A stretch of DNA of 64,000 nucleotides from Tenodera sinensis (lineage: Eukaryota > Arthropoda > Insecta > Mantodea > Mantidae), in the NCBI GenBank assembly GCA_030765045.1, contig CM060963.1, positions 102,500,854 through 102,564,853 of the forward strand. The letters run 5' to 3'. Under the pieces are notes generated by a model, which made no database searches, had not been told where the DNA came from, and was given only the letters and a program-made list of their open reading frames with translations. The translations under genes were made by a program, and so were the position numbers. Of the stretch, positions 34,744 to 46,641 are shown one piece after another. Each line of letters opens with the position of its first letter. Position 1 is the first letter of the stretch.

Positions 34744-35139
34744 AGTTACCCAACATCACAACTACGACTGCTTCTGTTGTTTTATGTCAAACATGAAAAC
34801 ATCAATTACTTATTTGCTTTTAACACAGATCAAAACATGAGCTCATAGGAGATACAGCATAAAGATCCTCGTAACTTTCCGATCTTAACGCAATTAATAG
34901 GTCTGAAATTCACCAAAATCGGAATTATTTGGTCTTAATAAAAACTGATTCAATTAAAGAACTTTGAACCACAAAGTGTTTATTTGAGAATAGAAGCTCG
35001 TCTATGTCTAGCAATTTAAATACGGAGAATGCAAATCTTAGTACGCATTAACTGCACACTACTTTTCCCTGTCAGAATACCATAATGGCACTCCTGTGCA
35101 ATCTGGTTTTTGCCTGATCTACAGATGAATTTCACAACA

Positions 35140-36480
35140 ATTCAGACGAAGTATTTCTAATACGAACAACTTTGGAGAAGAACCCCATTTAGTACATATG
35201 ACCATCTAATAATTTATACTGATGGTTCATGCATAAATGGAAAAACTGGAGCAAACTGAGATTACGGTAAGCGCAAAACCATAAGTCTAGGGAAATACGT
35301 CACTGTCTTTCACGCGTAGGTACTTGCTATACTCGAAGGTACTCATCATTGCTTGAAAAAGGAACTTGTATGAAAATTATCCTTATGAGTTCTGAGGTTG
35401 TCCAAACAGGTGAGACACACGTATAGGAGCCAAATATGAAGCTGGGTAGCCTTGAGTGATGGAACAAATAGCTTCAATAACGCAATCTTCAAATAATAAT
35501 GCTGTCCTTGAATAAAGAACTTCTCTAGACCTTACCAATACACAGAACGACAAGTCTTGAATCTTTTTACAGGAGAGAAAAATATTTACGCGATTATTTT
35601 TCCGTAACTAAGGGAAACAACTGAAGCACGATCTCTTATTGCCTCTGTTTCATTGGTTTTTTAATGTAGGTGTTTTCGAGGGCTTAGACAAGAAACGGTT
35701 TCAGCCCTGACAGCCAAGCTGCACTTAAGTTCGCATCACTTTAAATATAAACTAGTGCGAGATATTACAAGATGTAATATTAATATCACAAGATATTAAA
35801 TCTTTCCTCCGTAACAATGTAGTGACGGTGGATATCCGGTCATATAGGTATTGCAGGAAATGAAAAGGCTGATGTCCTTGCAAAGAAAGAAGCATCTCTT
35901 CTCTTTATAGGACCAGAAAATTTCTGTAGAGTATTCATCTTAGAAGCCACAAACAGTGCAAAATGAGGTTCCTAATGAAACCCGAAGCAAATGGGAAATA
36001 ATAGCCACAAACACACTTTACAGCCAGATAAGTAATAAGCCTGAGGATAAATTAAGTAACTCGCTCATTAGGCTAACCAAGCCACAACTTAGAAGAGTTA
36101 TAGTTATACAACATTGAAAAAACATTTGACTATGGGACTATACTAAATGGAACACATTTGTGGTTCTGTTTAAAAGCCACAGGAAAGCCTGCTTCCAAAC
36201 CTAGCCATAGTCAAGCTGTGCAAATACCATATGTTGAAAGAAACAATTCTAATACTGATTGATGTGACAAAATATTACAGTTACCTTATCGAGAATCAGA
36301 GATACTTGAAAGAGAAGCTATAGTGCAAACACTCTGCATGTAAATATAGAAGTGAACCGCAGTCACATGTAGTGAAATTACTGTAGACCGGAGTTCGCAG
36401 CAAGCTATTTCACGCACGTTATCATACTTATGTCCTAACCAAAAAGATTTATTGCCTCATTTGCTTGCACTACCATGGGG
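35140..36480 (+). pseudogene. LINE RNase H domain and C-terminus, decayed
   Basis: YTDGS at 35215-35229 is the first catalytic motif of RNase H1-type domains in Jockey-like LINEs, followed by the usual NGKTGAN and LGKYVTVFHA. The glutamate codon expected next is a TAG stop (35317-35319; the pattern is FQAE.YAI). The last motif is intact: GHIGIAGNEKADVLAKK at about 35838-35885. Further on, RLTKPQLRRV near 36070 corresponds to the segment before the C-terminal cysteine motif. Many stops and frameshifts; dead copy. Its polymerase domain is not present upstream. Confidence 0.75.
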
Positions 36481-38550
36481 TCCGGACGAATGTATGCTAA
36501 AACAAAATCTTAAATGCAATGTGTGAATGAGCACAGTGCCTTGGAAACGCCGCACTTTCATTTGTTCCAGTCTTTTATACCTGTCTGCCCAGCGAGAAGT
36601 AAGGCATTTGCTCTTTGTAACGTTTTTATTCATTTATTTAGGCACGATGAATCATTACTGTACTTTTAAAAAAAGTAACATGCTACTCAGTGAGAACAAA
36701 GCATCAGGATCATTTGAGTTAAGCCCAGGGAATCGGGCAGTAATAGGTAGCTAACTAGAAGACAATTTCGCTGACTACCCGCCTCTAAATGTGATATCTG
36801 GAAATTAAATGTTACAATTACAGGAAACCGATAATGTCAGTAGGTGCTTTTAATTTAACCAAGTTAAAAACAACAATAAAATTGAGATTTTTGTAGCTTA
36901 GAATATGTCTACCTAAAACAAGAATAAGACAAATTTAAGCAATCGTGAAGAGCTAAACCATGATGAAACACACAAAGAAAATGGGGAATAAAACACGGAT
37001 CTATTTTCATACAGTGGCTTACCAAAGGCAGCATTGAACTATAACCTTCAGGAAAAATGAAACCAGAAGTAAAAAAAAAAAATAGCATCAGCAATTTGGA
37101 GTTGGAATAGGCTGAAGCCCAAACCGTGACAAAGAAGAAAATAAATACAAGAAGTTTATGAAGCTCAAATTGAAAAGGTGTGCATTTACAAACACTCTTT
37201 GGCAAATTCTCAACAGCGTTAATGTTGTTGAAAACAAATCATTATCAGTATCCACAAAATGAATTCAATCAACCTAACGATGTGAATAAGAAACATTAAA
37301 AGTTCATATGGAACAAAATACGAATATCTGCAGAAACAAAGTTTTGAAATTGCGCTTATATAAAACTAATATTTTTCACGTTTATTTTAAAACTGAAATG
37401 AATGACATTGGGTAACTGTGAATGTCATTCATCGAATGTAAGGGTATGCTAGTTGTGATTTATGTCAGGATACTGCTTTTAGCATGCTCTGGCATTCAAC
37501 TGGCTACAGGAATGTGGAAACCAGTAAAGTACATACAAAACTCCGGAAAATATTTTACAAATAGTATGCGTAAAACTAGATTACAACTAATACTAGCATA
37601 CCTACGGACCACTTTAAACAGAAATGATCATTAAAATAGAATGTTTAGTTAAATTGGTTAGCTGTACTAATTACAAATGTATTAATAATTTTATACATTA
37701 TTACACCTTGTTTTTTCAAATATCATTACGTTATGGGTACATTTTAGCCGTTCTTATTCTTAAGATTGTCTTGTTCTTTAGATTTATTAGGACATTCTGT
37801 CATAATAATCCTAAAATAGGACTGCTATTCAACCATACTGGATTTTCTCTCTCATTTTATTCCCAAAATCTTAAGCACATATAAGGATGACACTCTCTGA
37901 AAACCAAAAGCGAAAATACCAAAACATATTAAACTAAATAAGACTTAAGATTATAAACATACTACTCTTTGCTAGTACAGTGGCGGCTAGTGCACATTGT
38001 ATTTGGTTAGGTAGCTATATTCAGAACATGAATATCACACTCCATTGCAATAATCGTCCAGGCCGAAAATAAGCCGATTTTGTCGAAAATATGGCCAGCA
38101 TTAATTTCAGGTACAAGTATTCAATTTTAAATTTAATGTAGGTACTATACATTGAATGTTAACTAAAATAAAACAATTCGCCTTCACTTAAATTTCTCAT
38201 ATACTTCATACCTTTGTTAATAGTTGCACTACATACTCCTTCATAATGCAAGAATGAAATAGTCTCAAACGTATGTTTTAAAGTTTAACGCTTTCAGTCG
38301 AATTATTTGTTGTGTGAAATTTTATTTTATTCTAGGAAAGATGAAAATAAATTTATTATTTAAAAAATATGGTTATTAGTTAGGAGAAGATTTTAGAATT
38401 TGTAAAATTAAATTAATAATTGTATAATAGTGCCCCGAGGAAAAGAAATTTGCGAAATTCGTTGTGAGGTTTATTACAACACGCAACACGTGGCCATCCT
38501 AAAAATCACGTTGGAAAGAATATCGAGTTAAAAGAAATTAAAAAAAAATA
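36481..38550. other. Non-genic interval
   Basis: No coding sequence or recognised repeat over about 2 kb. A CAGTGGCGGCTAGTGCAC at 37979-37996 resembles a DNA-transposon terminus but no matching end was found. Confidence 0.5.
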
Positions 38551-38767
<217 letters not shown>

Positions 38768-38940
38768 GCTTTTGTTCTGTGAAGACGAGCAAAAGTATGC
38801 ATAGAAAATGTCAATTTTATCTTTGTGTAAATAGCCACCCAAGCTATATTGAAAGTTAAAATATAATAAAATGAGTATTTGAAGTGTTTCATTTGTGAAT
38901 AGTGAATATTAGTTACATAAAAAAGACTAAAAGCTTTAAC

Positions 38941-39270
38941 ACCAGCGTCACACCCATGAAGGACCAAGATTTGCCGCCCAGCCACTGCGTCTCCTACTTC
39001 TGCCCACTACAGGCGTCATTGGTGGGGTGCAGTACTGGAGGGTGGGACGTGGTCAGCATTCCGAGCCCTCCCGGCCACTGCATCCTTCTCGACCTAGGGT
39101 CGCTACTTCTCTATCAAGTAGCTCCTCAATTGACCTCACCGGGATCTAACGAGGCTGAGTGCACCCCGCACCAGACCTCCCAGTAGGGAGGAAAAATTCC
39201 CATGAGATCGAAGATCGAACCTGGGTCTTCCGCGCCAGAGGCAGGCACCCTACCAACTGCACTACGGAGG
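38941..39270 (-). mobile_element. SINE-C copy 3
   Basis: Same family and orientation as 20231-20566: body with GACGCCTGTAGTGGGC on the minus strand, B-box region GGGTTCGATCTTCG, A box GTAGGGTGCC. More diverged in the head. Confidence 0.8.
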
Positions 39271-39598
39271 CGATCGTACATAAGTATCCAGAAAATTCCT
39301 AAACCATTACAGTCGAGCTGTAGAGTCGATTCTACATAGTCAGCGATGAGCTGAGATAAAATGTTGAATAGCAGAAGAAAGATAAAACTAAAAATTAGAT
39401 ACGGATCCACAAAATAGGCAGTAATATATGGAATTTTTTATACTTATATACAAATGTGCCCATACTCTGAGCGGGACTCAAACACGCCCCCCTCTCTTTT
39501 GTAAGTCGCAGCACCAAATACATATGCTCATTCACATTAAATAAAAAATTTGAGAAACAGCTTTATTCCCATCTTATTCTATACTAGTTTTTCTTCTT

Positions 39599-39866
39599 AT
39601 TTATTTGTATATAGAGTTTCAATGTTTACACCTACTTCTGTGCCCAAAATCCTCTTTCTCCACTCACCCCTATCCATCCATTTCATTCCTTCTAGTCCTC
39701 TTGCTCTCATCCAGTTCTTATTTCCCGCATCCATGAGTTTCAAGGTCTTTCTTTTTCTTTTCTTTTTACAGCTGGACTCCATTCCAAAATGTTCATTCAT
39801 TCTTTTAATATTTCTGTACGAACTCAGATGTTTATATCTTACATAGTCTAATGTTGAGTTATACAA
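39599..39866 (-). pseudogene. Possible LINE C-terminal tail
   Basis: An 89-codon minus-strand frame, basic and with the pattern NWMRARGLEGMKWMDRGEWR followed by KRI, similar to the extreme C-terminus of some non-LTR retrotransposon proteins. No catalytic motif, so the assignment is weak; chance is possible. Confidence 0.3.
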
Positions 39867-41158
39867 AGAAATTAATTTTATCTCGCAACGTTTTATTTAA
39901 ACCAGTTAGGAAGAAATAAAAAGAAACACTGTGAGATGATCTACACAGCTGTAATATGTAGCGAGTTACTCAGCCGGCGTAAGTGGATAGAAAAAACGAG
40001 GTATTTATGTAAATTGTCTATATATGCCACATAAAAATATACTGATTGTATAAACACGAGAAAATTACATATCCAATTGATCTATATTAATTTATATTCA
40101 TTTTATATGATATCATCGCGCACGTTATAAAGAATTTTTAAATGTTCTACAAGCTTCAAGAATATAAAACCCATTTGGAGCCGAAATGGTCAGCAGACAT
40201 ATTGACACCAGAGCTATAAAGGACGAGCAAACGGCTGTCTCGAAAGGCAAAAAGCTTAGTAATGGCAACAAGAGAAAATGAAAGTAATTTATAGTGCCTC
40301 TTCATCGCTTCAGAATGTTTTAATCATTACCTTACATGGAAGTTTTCAACAGATCAGGTTCCAATTTTTATAGGGAATGCACAAGAACATTAGTTATTTA
40401 ATCTCAAGCGGTAAATTTCTTATATGGCGAGCGTTATGACAGAGGCGTGCTGAGGAAATAAATTAACCACTTAAGAAGCTGAGGAGATGTGTCCTAACAT
40501 AACTCCCTCTTATTCATGATACTGTCGGACATTATACTGAAGCCTATCATCTTAACGATGACTCCAAACAACGTTTGTAAGGTTCAGGTCAAAACCTGCA
40601 CGTCACCTTCATTAGGAAATATATAAATTCTGCACTTTAAACGTGTTCTAAATAAAGCAACTAGCTTGAAGTTGCTTGCAGTTTTTATGCGGGCAATACA
40701 GTGCTGCAAAGTTTAATGCAGCCTAAATTGAGAATTTATAGCGATAATATAACTTGGAACTGTCACTCTACCTTACGTCAAAAACCTTCCAGAAAAATAC
40801 ATCTAAGTACAAGATTGAAACAATGTTATTAAATCCGTTTCACGAAATGTAAATTTTAGAAGTTTGTTTAGTTAGTTTGTTTAGGTAATACTTTTAATTA
40901 TTTAGGTTGCTACATATTAATAATCACGATGTAATAAATAAGAAGGGAAAGGAAATGTAGGTTTAAGGGCGTTCAACTTCATCGTCATCAGCGCCTTTAA
41001 AAGTTCATGGCAACAGATATAAACTTCAATCAAACTTCAACTTAGTAACAAAGAAAATATACACATAAACGTAAGAAAACAGTGGTAATAGCCAGATATT
41101 AAACAAGGCGATAAATATCTCAAAAAGCATAAAAGGAGATATCTAAAATTTTAAAAAC
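39867..41158. other. Non-genic interval
   Basis: AT-rich, without genes. Holds the HSE/TATA-like site listed separately at 40145. Confidence 0.5.
40145..40169 (+). promoter_or_regulatory. Possible HSE next to TATA
   Basis: Half-sites TTC, CAA, TTC, GAA at exact 5-bp spacing (40145-40162; one imperfect) run directly into TATAAAA (40163-40169). No LTR ends or gene could be placed around it, and it is closer to TATA than usual. Confidence 0.35.
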
Positions 41159-41835
41159 TCAAATTGATACCACAATCCCTAAAACCTTAAAAACTCTATC
41201 AACCGTTTTGTGGTCAGCTAAGACGTCTGCAAGCCTGCCAGGAAGCTGCAGAGAATCTCGAAGGTTCGCTAGCAGCACGTGACGGACTGACAAAAGATTG
41301 TCACGCAGGGGACATAGAGAGGCAGGGTCCCCTTTTAAATAGGTAACCATGCGAAAAATTGCAGAAGCCTATTCACAACCGAGCCAAGCTAACCTCTTCA
41401 CGACGAGATATGCGACAGGAAGTTACCCAGTTTATCGGAAATTCTGTCACTTCTCTAAGCTTATTACCGCGGAGAGCTGACCACTCGTCGTGCCAGGACG
41501 ACAGCACCGCTCTCCGGATTTCAAGCCTAAAGTCTTCCGAAGTAACACGTGAGAGGGTAATACTGGGTTCCATAGTTGCCATCTTTGCTGCCAAATCCGC
41601 TATTTCATTCCCCGGCAAACCTACTTGACCAGGAGTCCATGCACACACCACGTCAACGCCAGAAATGTGTAAAACATGGAGGGCATCCTGGATACGTTGT
41701 ACAACAGGATGGAGTTGTACAGCTCACAAAGACCCTGAAGTGCACTAAGGGAACGCTCAAAATCAGGCACTCACCTAATTTACGACGGCGCACATACAAA
41801 ACAGCTCGGAAAATTACATGCTGCCCTGCAGTGAA
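41159..41835 (-). pseudogene. LINE RNase H and C-terminal domain relic
   Basis: Minus strand, three frames. FTAGQHVIFRAVLYVRRRKL (41770-41830) is the second RNase H motif, with the catalytic glutamate replaced by glycine (pattern TAELYAI). SLSALQGLCELYN follows after a one-base deletion that removes the third catalytic aspartate. Then HPVVQRIQDALHVLH, AWTPGQVGLPGNEIADLAAK (last catalytic Asp retained, about 41595) and, after another shift, SLCPLRDNLLSVRHVLL and GRLADVLAD. This is the standard order for the RNase H and C-terminus of Jockey/R1-type LINEs. Clearly inactive. Confidence 0.82.
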
Positions 41836-41871
41836 AATGGAAGCGTTATAAATAAGAATAGTATATTTTAG

Positions 41872-42100
41872 ACAAAAGGAGGAACGATGACATAAGAAAG
41901 GAATTAGGCATCTTTAAACTAACAGAACATACATCAATATAGAACCAGGTGGAAAGCACATGTGGAAAGAACGGAAAAATACTGCATTCCAATACTCCTA
42001 TTAGGCAAAGGAAACATTGGCAGACCAAAGAAAAGGTGGACTCAACAAATGTTTAATGCAAGACCGGAACAAGCCGTTAGAGATTTAAGCCATGAACAAG
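41872..42100 (+). pseudogene. LINE C-terminus ending at a GAT array
   Basis: Opens with RRNDDIRKELGIFKLTEHTS, then after a shift YRTRWKAHVERTEKY and GKGNIGRPKKRWTQQ (about 42013-42050), the classic C-terminal tail of the same LINE family seen at 5.7 kb. The frame continues ARPEQAVRDLSHEQDD and runs straight into a GAT array. It abuts the opposing LINE relic at 41159-41835, so two LINE 5' truncations lie back to back. Confidence 0.78.
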
Positions 42101-42340
42101 ATGATGGTGATGATGATGATGGTGATGATGGTGATGATGATGATGATGCTGATGATGGTGATGATGGTGCTGATGACGATGGTGATGATGATGGTGATGA
42201 TGGTGGTGATGATGGTGATGATGGTGGTGATGATGGTGGTGGTGATGATGATGGTGATGATGATGGTGATGATGGTGATGATGGTGGTGATGGTGGTGAT
42301 GATGATGATGGTGATGATGATGATGATGATGATGATGATA
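42101..42340. repeat. GAT/GGT microsatellite at a LINE end
   Basis: About 240 bp of GAT triplets with frequent GGT, starting inside the LINE C-terminal reading frame and ending in unrelated sequence. The acidic open frame through it is an artefact. Confidence 0.95.
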
Positions 42341-42589
42341 TTACAGTAGTGAAGCCAAGAATGCGCTCTATTGCCAAAGGCCATTACATTGCTAATATCT
42401 TCGAGAGGAACGTGCAGACATTGTTATTGATTACCTCTAAATGCATTAATCTTGAAAGAATATTTTGTATTAATTTCAATTGAAGTTTACTCTTTCTTCC
42501 AGCAATTTTATGTTTTATTAGATTATACATATCGTTAAAATTTTGATTTTCTTAGATGTGAATTATAGATGGTCATTAGAATCTTTCAT

Positions 42590-42725
42590 GCTAATGGTGC
42601 CTCCATACGAATTAAATTTTACTTTATGTGGAATACTTTTTTTAGCTGGATTTTATTCTAAGGATATAATTTTAGTGGTAGTTTATATAAGAAATTTAAA
42701 TATATTTATATATTCGTCTTCTTAG
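42590..42725 (+). pseudogene. ND5: Mitochondrial ND5 fragment in nuclear DNA (NUMT)
   Basis: The frame FTLCGILFLAGFYSKDIIL followed by VVVYIRNLNIFI matches the strongly conserved ND5 segment usually read as LCG.PFLAGFYSKD.ILE; LAGFYSKD lies at 42642-42665. ND5 is a membrane subunit of mitochondrial respiratory complex I. Upstream (42555-42590) possible ND5 residues appear in another frame, indicating a frameshift. It is surrounded by nuclear repeats (GAT array, repeat C), so it is a short, decayed mitochondrial insertion, not a gene. A misassembly is less likely given the divergence and frameshift. Confidence 0.7.
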
Positions 42726-42829
42726 GATAAGAAAAACCTCATCTAGGTAACAACCTGACCAAGAGTTGAACTCGGGACCTCTTGAAGTGAGGTACATTCC
42801 TTGTCTCAACACCTCAGACGTGGACAACA

Positions 42830-43145
42830 CAGGTATTGCTTTTGGTTCCTCTACTATTTATTGCTGTCTAATGACTATTATTGTACATATATTAGCAACT
42901 ATGGCAGACACGAGATTTAATGGTGATGGCAGGAGAACCTCGTCAACACAACATCCAATCAGAGGCTTTCTCCGTCTTGCGGTGTTGTGTAGCTATAAAG
43001 TCGGTGATATAAATATCATTTACACCCACAAAATTTATGTGTACAACAAGAAAGAGAATAATACTGGTCAGGTATTGGCCGCCATTAAAATTTGTGTCTG
43101 TCGCAGTTTTCAGTCTGTGATTCTGCAGTCATTAACGTACATTTG
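42830..43145 (+). repeat. Repeat C copy 2
   Basis: Homologous to 28190-28530 in reverse. Includes CAACTATGGCAGACACGAG, TCGTCAACACAACATCCAAT, GTGATATAAATATCATTTAC and GGCCGCCATTAAAATTTGTG. Preceded at 42765-42790 by a minus-strand B-box-like GTCCCGAGTTCAACTC, so a SINE-like origin is possible. Confidence 0.65.
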
Positions 43146-43451
43146 CTACAAAACGAACATCAACAACGAAGATATTTCTCTGTTCGGCAGTATGCTTTCG
43201 TTATCCTTAGAACACAAATGTCGGATAACTTTAAGCTCTGTGGACCCCAGGCTCATTTAGTATCGTATCACACGTTTCATTTATCCATCTGTCTAATGAT
43301 CTACCTAATGACCTAGCAAAGCTCAATTTTAATTTGGTTGTTTCCAAGGAGAACCCACAAGTCTTCAGAAGTATTTAGCTTCTATGGATCGCCCTGTAAA
43401 AGACAATTTAAGTAATTAAGTTCTTGAATTAATCTGAAGCTTTATAATGAA

Positions 43452-44100
43452 CTAGCTGAAATACCCGACGTTGCCCGTGGTTTGACGAGTTATTCTTAAA
43501 AATTTCGGACTTTGGTTGCACTTGCACAATAGCCTTCTATTTCTTTAGAGACGTTTAAAAATATTACGTGACACACTAAAATAAATATTTAGTTAAATCT
43601 CCTAAGATACTATAAGGAATAAGAAATAAACTAAATAGATAAGAACACCGGAAGGCACTTCGCAAAGGCATTGTTGAACAACCACAAATACCACAGGAAG
43701 AAAAGTAAATAGAGAAAACAGAGTGTATGTAATGTGTTGCATAGCTATTTCGATAATATACAAGTGTATGAATTGTGAGAAAAGAAATACATGTGAATGC
43801 GTTACCCAAAAGGAAAGTCAGTTAAGAAAACTATATAACTTTAATACGTTGCATTTATATTTCAATCGTATAGAAAATTGTATGAATTTGAGTTGAAGAG
43901 CGAGTAGAGAAGAACGTGTGAATGTGTTACATAAAAGGAGAGCAGAGAAAACAGTGTGAATGTAATATGATGCATTTTTATTTCAGACATACAGCACACG
44001 TATCGTCTGTGGAAGTGGGAGTAAACAAAGAAACGTGTTTCGTAAATGGAAAGTGAGTGGAGAAAACCATATGAATGCAATGCGTTGCATAGTAAAAAGG
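43452..44100 (-). mobile_element. Helitron-like element H1 with internal minisatellite
   Basis: On the minus strand its 3' end reads CACGGGCAACGTCGGGTATT then TCAGCTAG, followed by T. A GC-rich hairpin-capable block about 10 nt before a CTAG terminus, next to T, is the Helitron 3' signature. The body contains about four tandem units of 110-121 bp, each with GAGAAAAC...GTGTGAATGTAAT...GTTGCAT. The 5' limit is not clear. A homologous element lies inverted at 50880-52055. Confidence 0.6.
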
Positions 44101-44777
44101 ATACTATAGAAACCTTCTCTTGGAAAAAACATTTAGATTTACCAATTTTCATCGCATAGTATAGCAATCCACAAGCGACCAAGAAACATTTTTATTTATG
44201 TGTGATAATTATATATGTGTGGGTATGTGCATGTATGTATAGATATACAGACAAACAGATAGATATATAATGTTACTGAAAATTATTTTATGGCTTCAAT
44301 TAATTGTTTAATTTATAATTGTTATAAAGATTTGTGTTTATCTAACCATCCCTTCATCCATCTACTTGTATCACATTTCACAAAATCTTATAGGGGTAAA
44401 GTTTGGCTATAGGTTAGGTGATATTGCTTCTGCCTATATTTATCACACAACATGTATGAATACCAATGAAGAAGGAAACTCTGAGTTGCTTTTACAGACA
44501 GCGAATATAAATCCTCTAATTACACTTTTTATTAATGGGCGGAGCCGAGTACATAGACATCGCATCAACATGAACGTGGGTCAAACTGCCATCCACTGAA
44601 GTTCATAAGTGAAATTACCCATTAACTGGAAGTACCGTATGTCATCAATGATACATTTAGCAGCTTCATGGTCCATTACCTCACAATCGTTGGGAGGTAA
44701 TAAACCAGCTTTTGCATGATGTAACTCACGAAAGTTACAGGAACTGCACACAGAAGTATGAAATTAAATTTTATGTA
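44101..44777. other. Non-genic interval
   Basis: AT-rich, with a short ATGTATG/AGATAGAT-rich patch at 44215-44270. No gene. Confidence 0.5.
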
Positions 44778-45274
44778 CAGGATGGATGGTACTGTTTCGA
44801 CCATACGTTAACCAGGGATTACTCATGACTGTAACAAATAAGTCCAGTACGATTATTGTTTTGAAAAAAAAAAGTCTCTGAAATATTTGGAGCCACCTAT
44901 CTTCTTGAGAACGGATATAAATGGTTTATTATTTCACTGTCGCCCAAACATTGTGTGAACAACGCTGTAATGCGTTTCTACCTTAATTTGAATGAATTTA
45001 GTTGCAATTTAACGTTAAAATGCCATACAAAGTTTAATTTCTAATAGAGATTTGGTTACGTCACGTTAACGTTAAATTGTGACTAAATTCAAACTGAAAT
45101 AAAAACATTACAGCATTTATCAAGAAGTTAGATGGCTCCAAATAATCCAAACATTTGACAATTTATTTGGGCGAATCAGTGTTCTATTGACAATAATTGT
45201 ACTGGACATATTTATTACATTTCTCATGTGGAATCCCTAATTAACATATGGACGATGCAGTACCCTCTGCCCGG
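44778..45274. mobile_element. Foldback MITE, about 240-bp arms, TA flanks
   Basis: 497-bp imperfect palindrome. Paired blocks from outside in: GGTACTG (both arms); CCATACGTTAACCAGGGATT against CCATATGTTAATTAGGGATT; AGTCCAGTACGATTATTG against TGTCCAGTACAATTATTG; TTTGGAGCCACCTATCTTCT against TTTGGAGCCATCTAACTTCT; and TTGCAATTTAACGTTAA against TCACAATTTAACGTTAA. TA dinucleotides flank both ends (44776-44777, 45275-45276), which is typical of Tc1/mariner-mobilised MITEs. The centre, about 45018-45066, is a short non-palindromic spacer. No coding capacity. Confidence 0.8.
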
Positions 45275-46410
45275 TATAAATAAACTGTAACATATTTTTT
45301 CCTATTTTTCCAATTTTCAAAGTTGTAAAAACTAAAACCAAATTAGGTTTTTAAATTTCGTGCCTATAGAAATAATGGCAAAATTTATTGTGATGAAACT
45401 CGTTTGATATTTCTAAAATCCAATATAGAGATGGGTTAGTGGTATTTTAATTAGTTCACTCCCATGGCACACACAAGTGCATGAGTGAGTGAGTGAATGA
45501 GTGAGTGAATGAGTGAGTAAGGAGTGAGTGAGTGAGCTAGTGAGTAGGGTTTAAGGGCCCATCGTTAGCTAGATCATTAGGGCCCCAAGTCAAAAGGTAA
45601 AGAACGGGAAAACTAATCACCCGTTAACACAGAATTAAGAAGTTAAAACGGGAAAGTTAAGAACAAGTAAACGTGTTAAAAATTGATCTAAAAGGTAAGT
45701 GGTGAAAATGAGATAAAACACCCTAAAATCAAAAATAAAACCAAGAAAAAAATACAAGTTAAACCTGGCGCAAATAAACCTGGTTTATAATTAATATTAG
45801 AAAAGTCACGTAATACAGATTTATAAACCATCTTTTAAAAACTTTGATGGGGTCTTCATTTAGTAAGGTATACCTACCAATCTTTTGTCGACACCATTCG
45901 TGGCGTAAACCAATTACCAAGAGAAACAACACAGTTAACGTAACAAGTATAAAGAACGGACACATGTTTGTGTGCTATTTAGCGTTTTGTATATTTTTTA
46001 CTCTTAATAACATTTGGAAATAATACTGTGCTTATAAACCCCAACCACACTACATCTATATGCATATAAAGGAAGAGGGGGGAGAGAGAGATAGAGAGAA
46101 GTGTTTAAGGTCGATGGGAGGAGTATTCTTACATCTTAAATAGGCCGGTGTATGAAAGTGAACGACAGAATTCAATCTGAAGACTAGCGTATTCTCCGTC
46201 AGGTTGGAGAAGAGGGTCCATGTCAGCCTTAAATCAAGTACCCGCATACCCAAACCGCACAACGCTGTGTATTGCGCTTAACCCTGCAACCCCGAAACCT
46301 AAAAGGAAAGTAATGATAGTAAATGAAGGACAGAAATATTAATGGTGGCATGAATAGGACATTGTTAAAATATAAATAAATCAATAAATACCTATGTATT
46401 ATCAATTATT
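45275..46410. other. Non-genic interval with GAGT array
   Basis: 45480-45545 is a GAGT/GAAT tetranucleotide array. 45600-45760 is strikingly A/G-rich on the + strand. No coding sequence. Confidence 0.55.
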
Positions 46411-46641
46411 GGCCGCGCCGTGACCCAGTGGTCAGACCATTTGCCTCTCACCAAAGCAGCCTGGGTTCGATACCAGCCGACAGCACGTGGGATTTTTGGT
46501 GGACAAAGCGGCACAGGGTGGGATTTCTCCCGTACTCCCCCTCCCTCCCCCCCATATCATTGCACCGGTGCTCCATCTTCATTCCATATGTCATCAATTT
46601 CACCACCTGTAGTAAAAGCGGGCGTTAAGCACTATAAAAAT
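46411..46641 (+). mobile_element. SINE-B copy, diverged, full length
   Basis: Head GGCCGCGCCGTGACCCAGTG with A box GTGGTCAGACCA and B box GGGTTCGATACC, the GGTGGACAAAGCGGC body, and the 3' end GTAGTAAAAGCGGGCGTTAA. A poly-C/T expansion lies at 46535-46553. Clearly older than the copies at 17.3 and 55.6 kb. Confidence 0.85.

Noticed and set aside
41962..42483. 173-codon acidic frame (Asp-rich)
   Set aside because: The first part is a LINE C-terminus and the Asp-rich part is the GAT array; not a host acidic protein.
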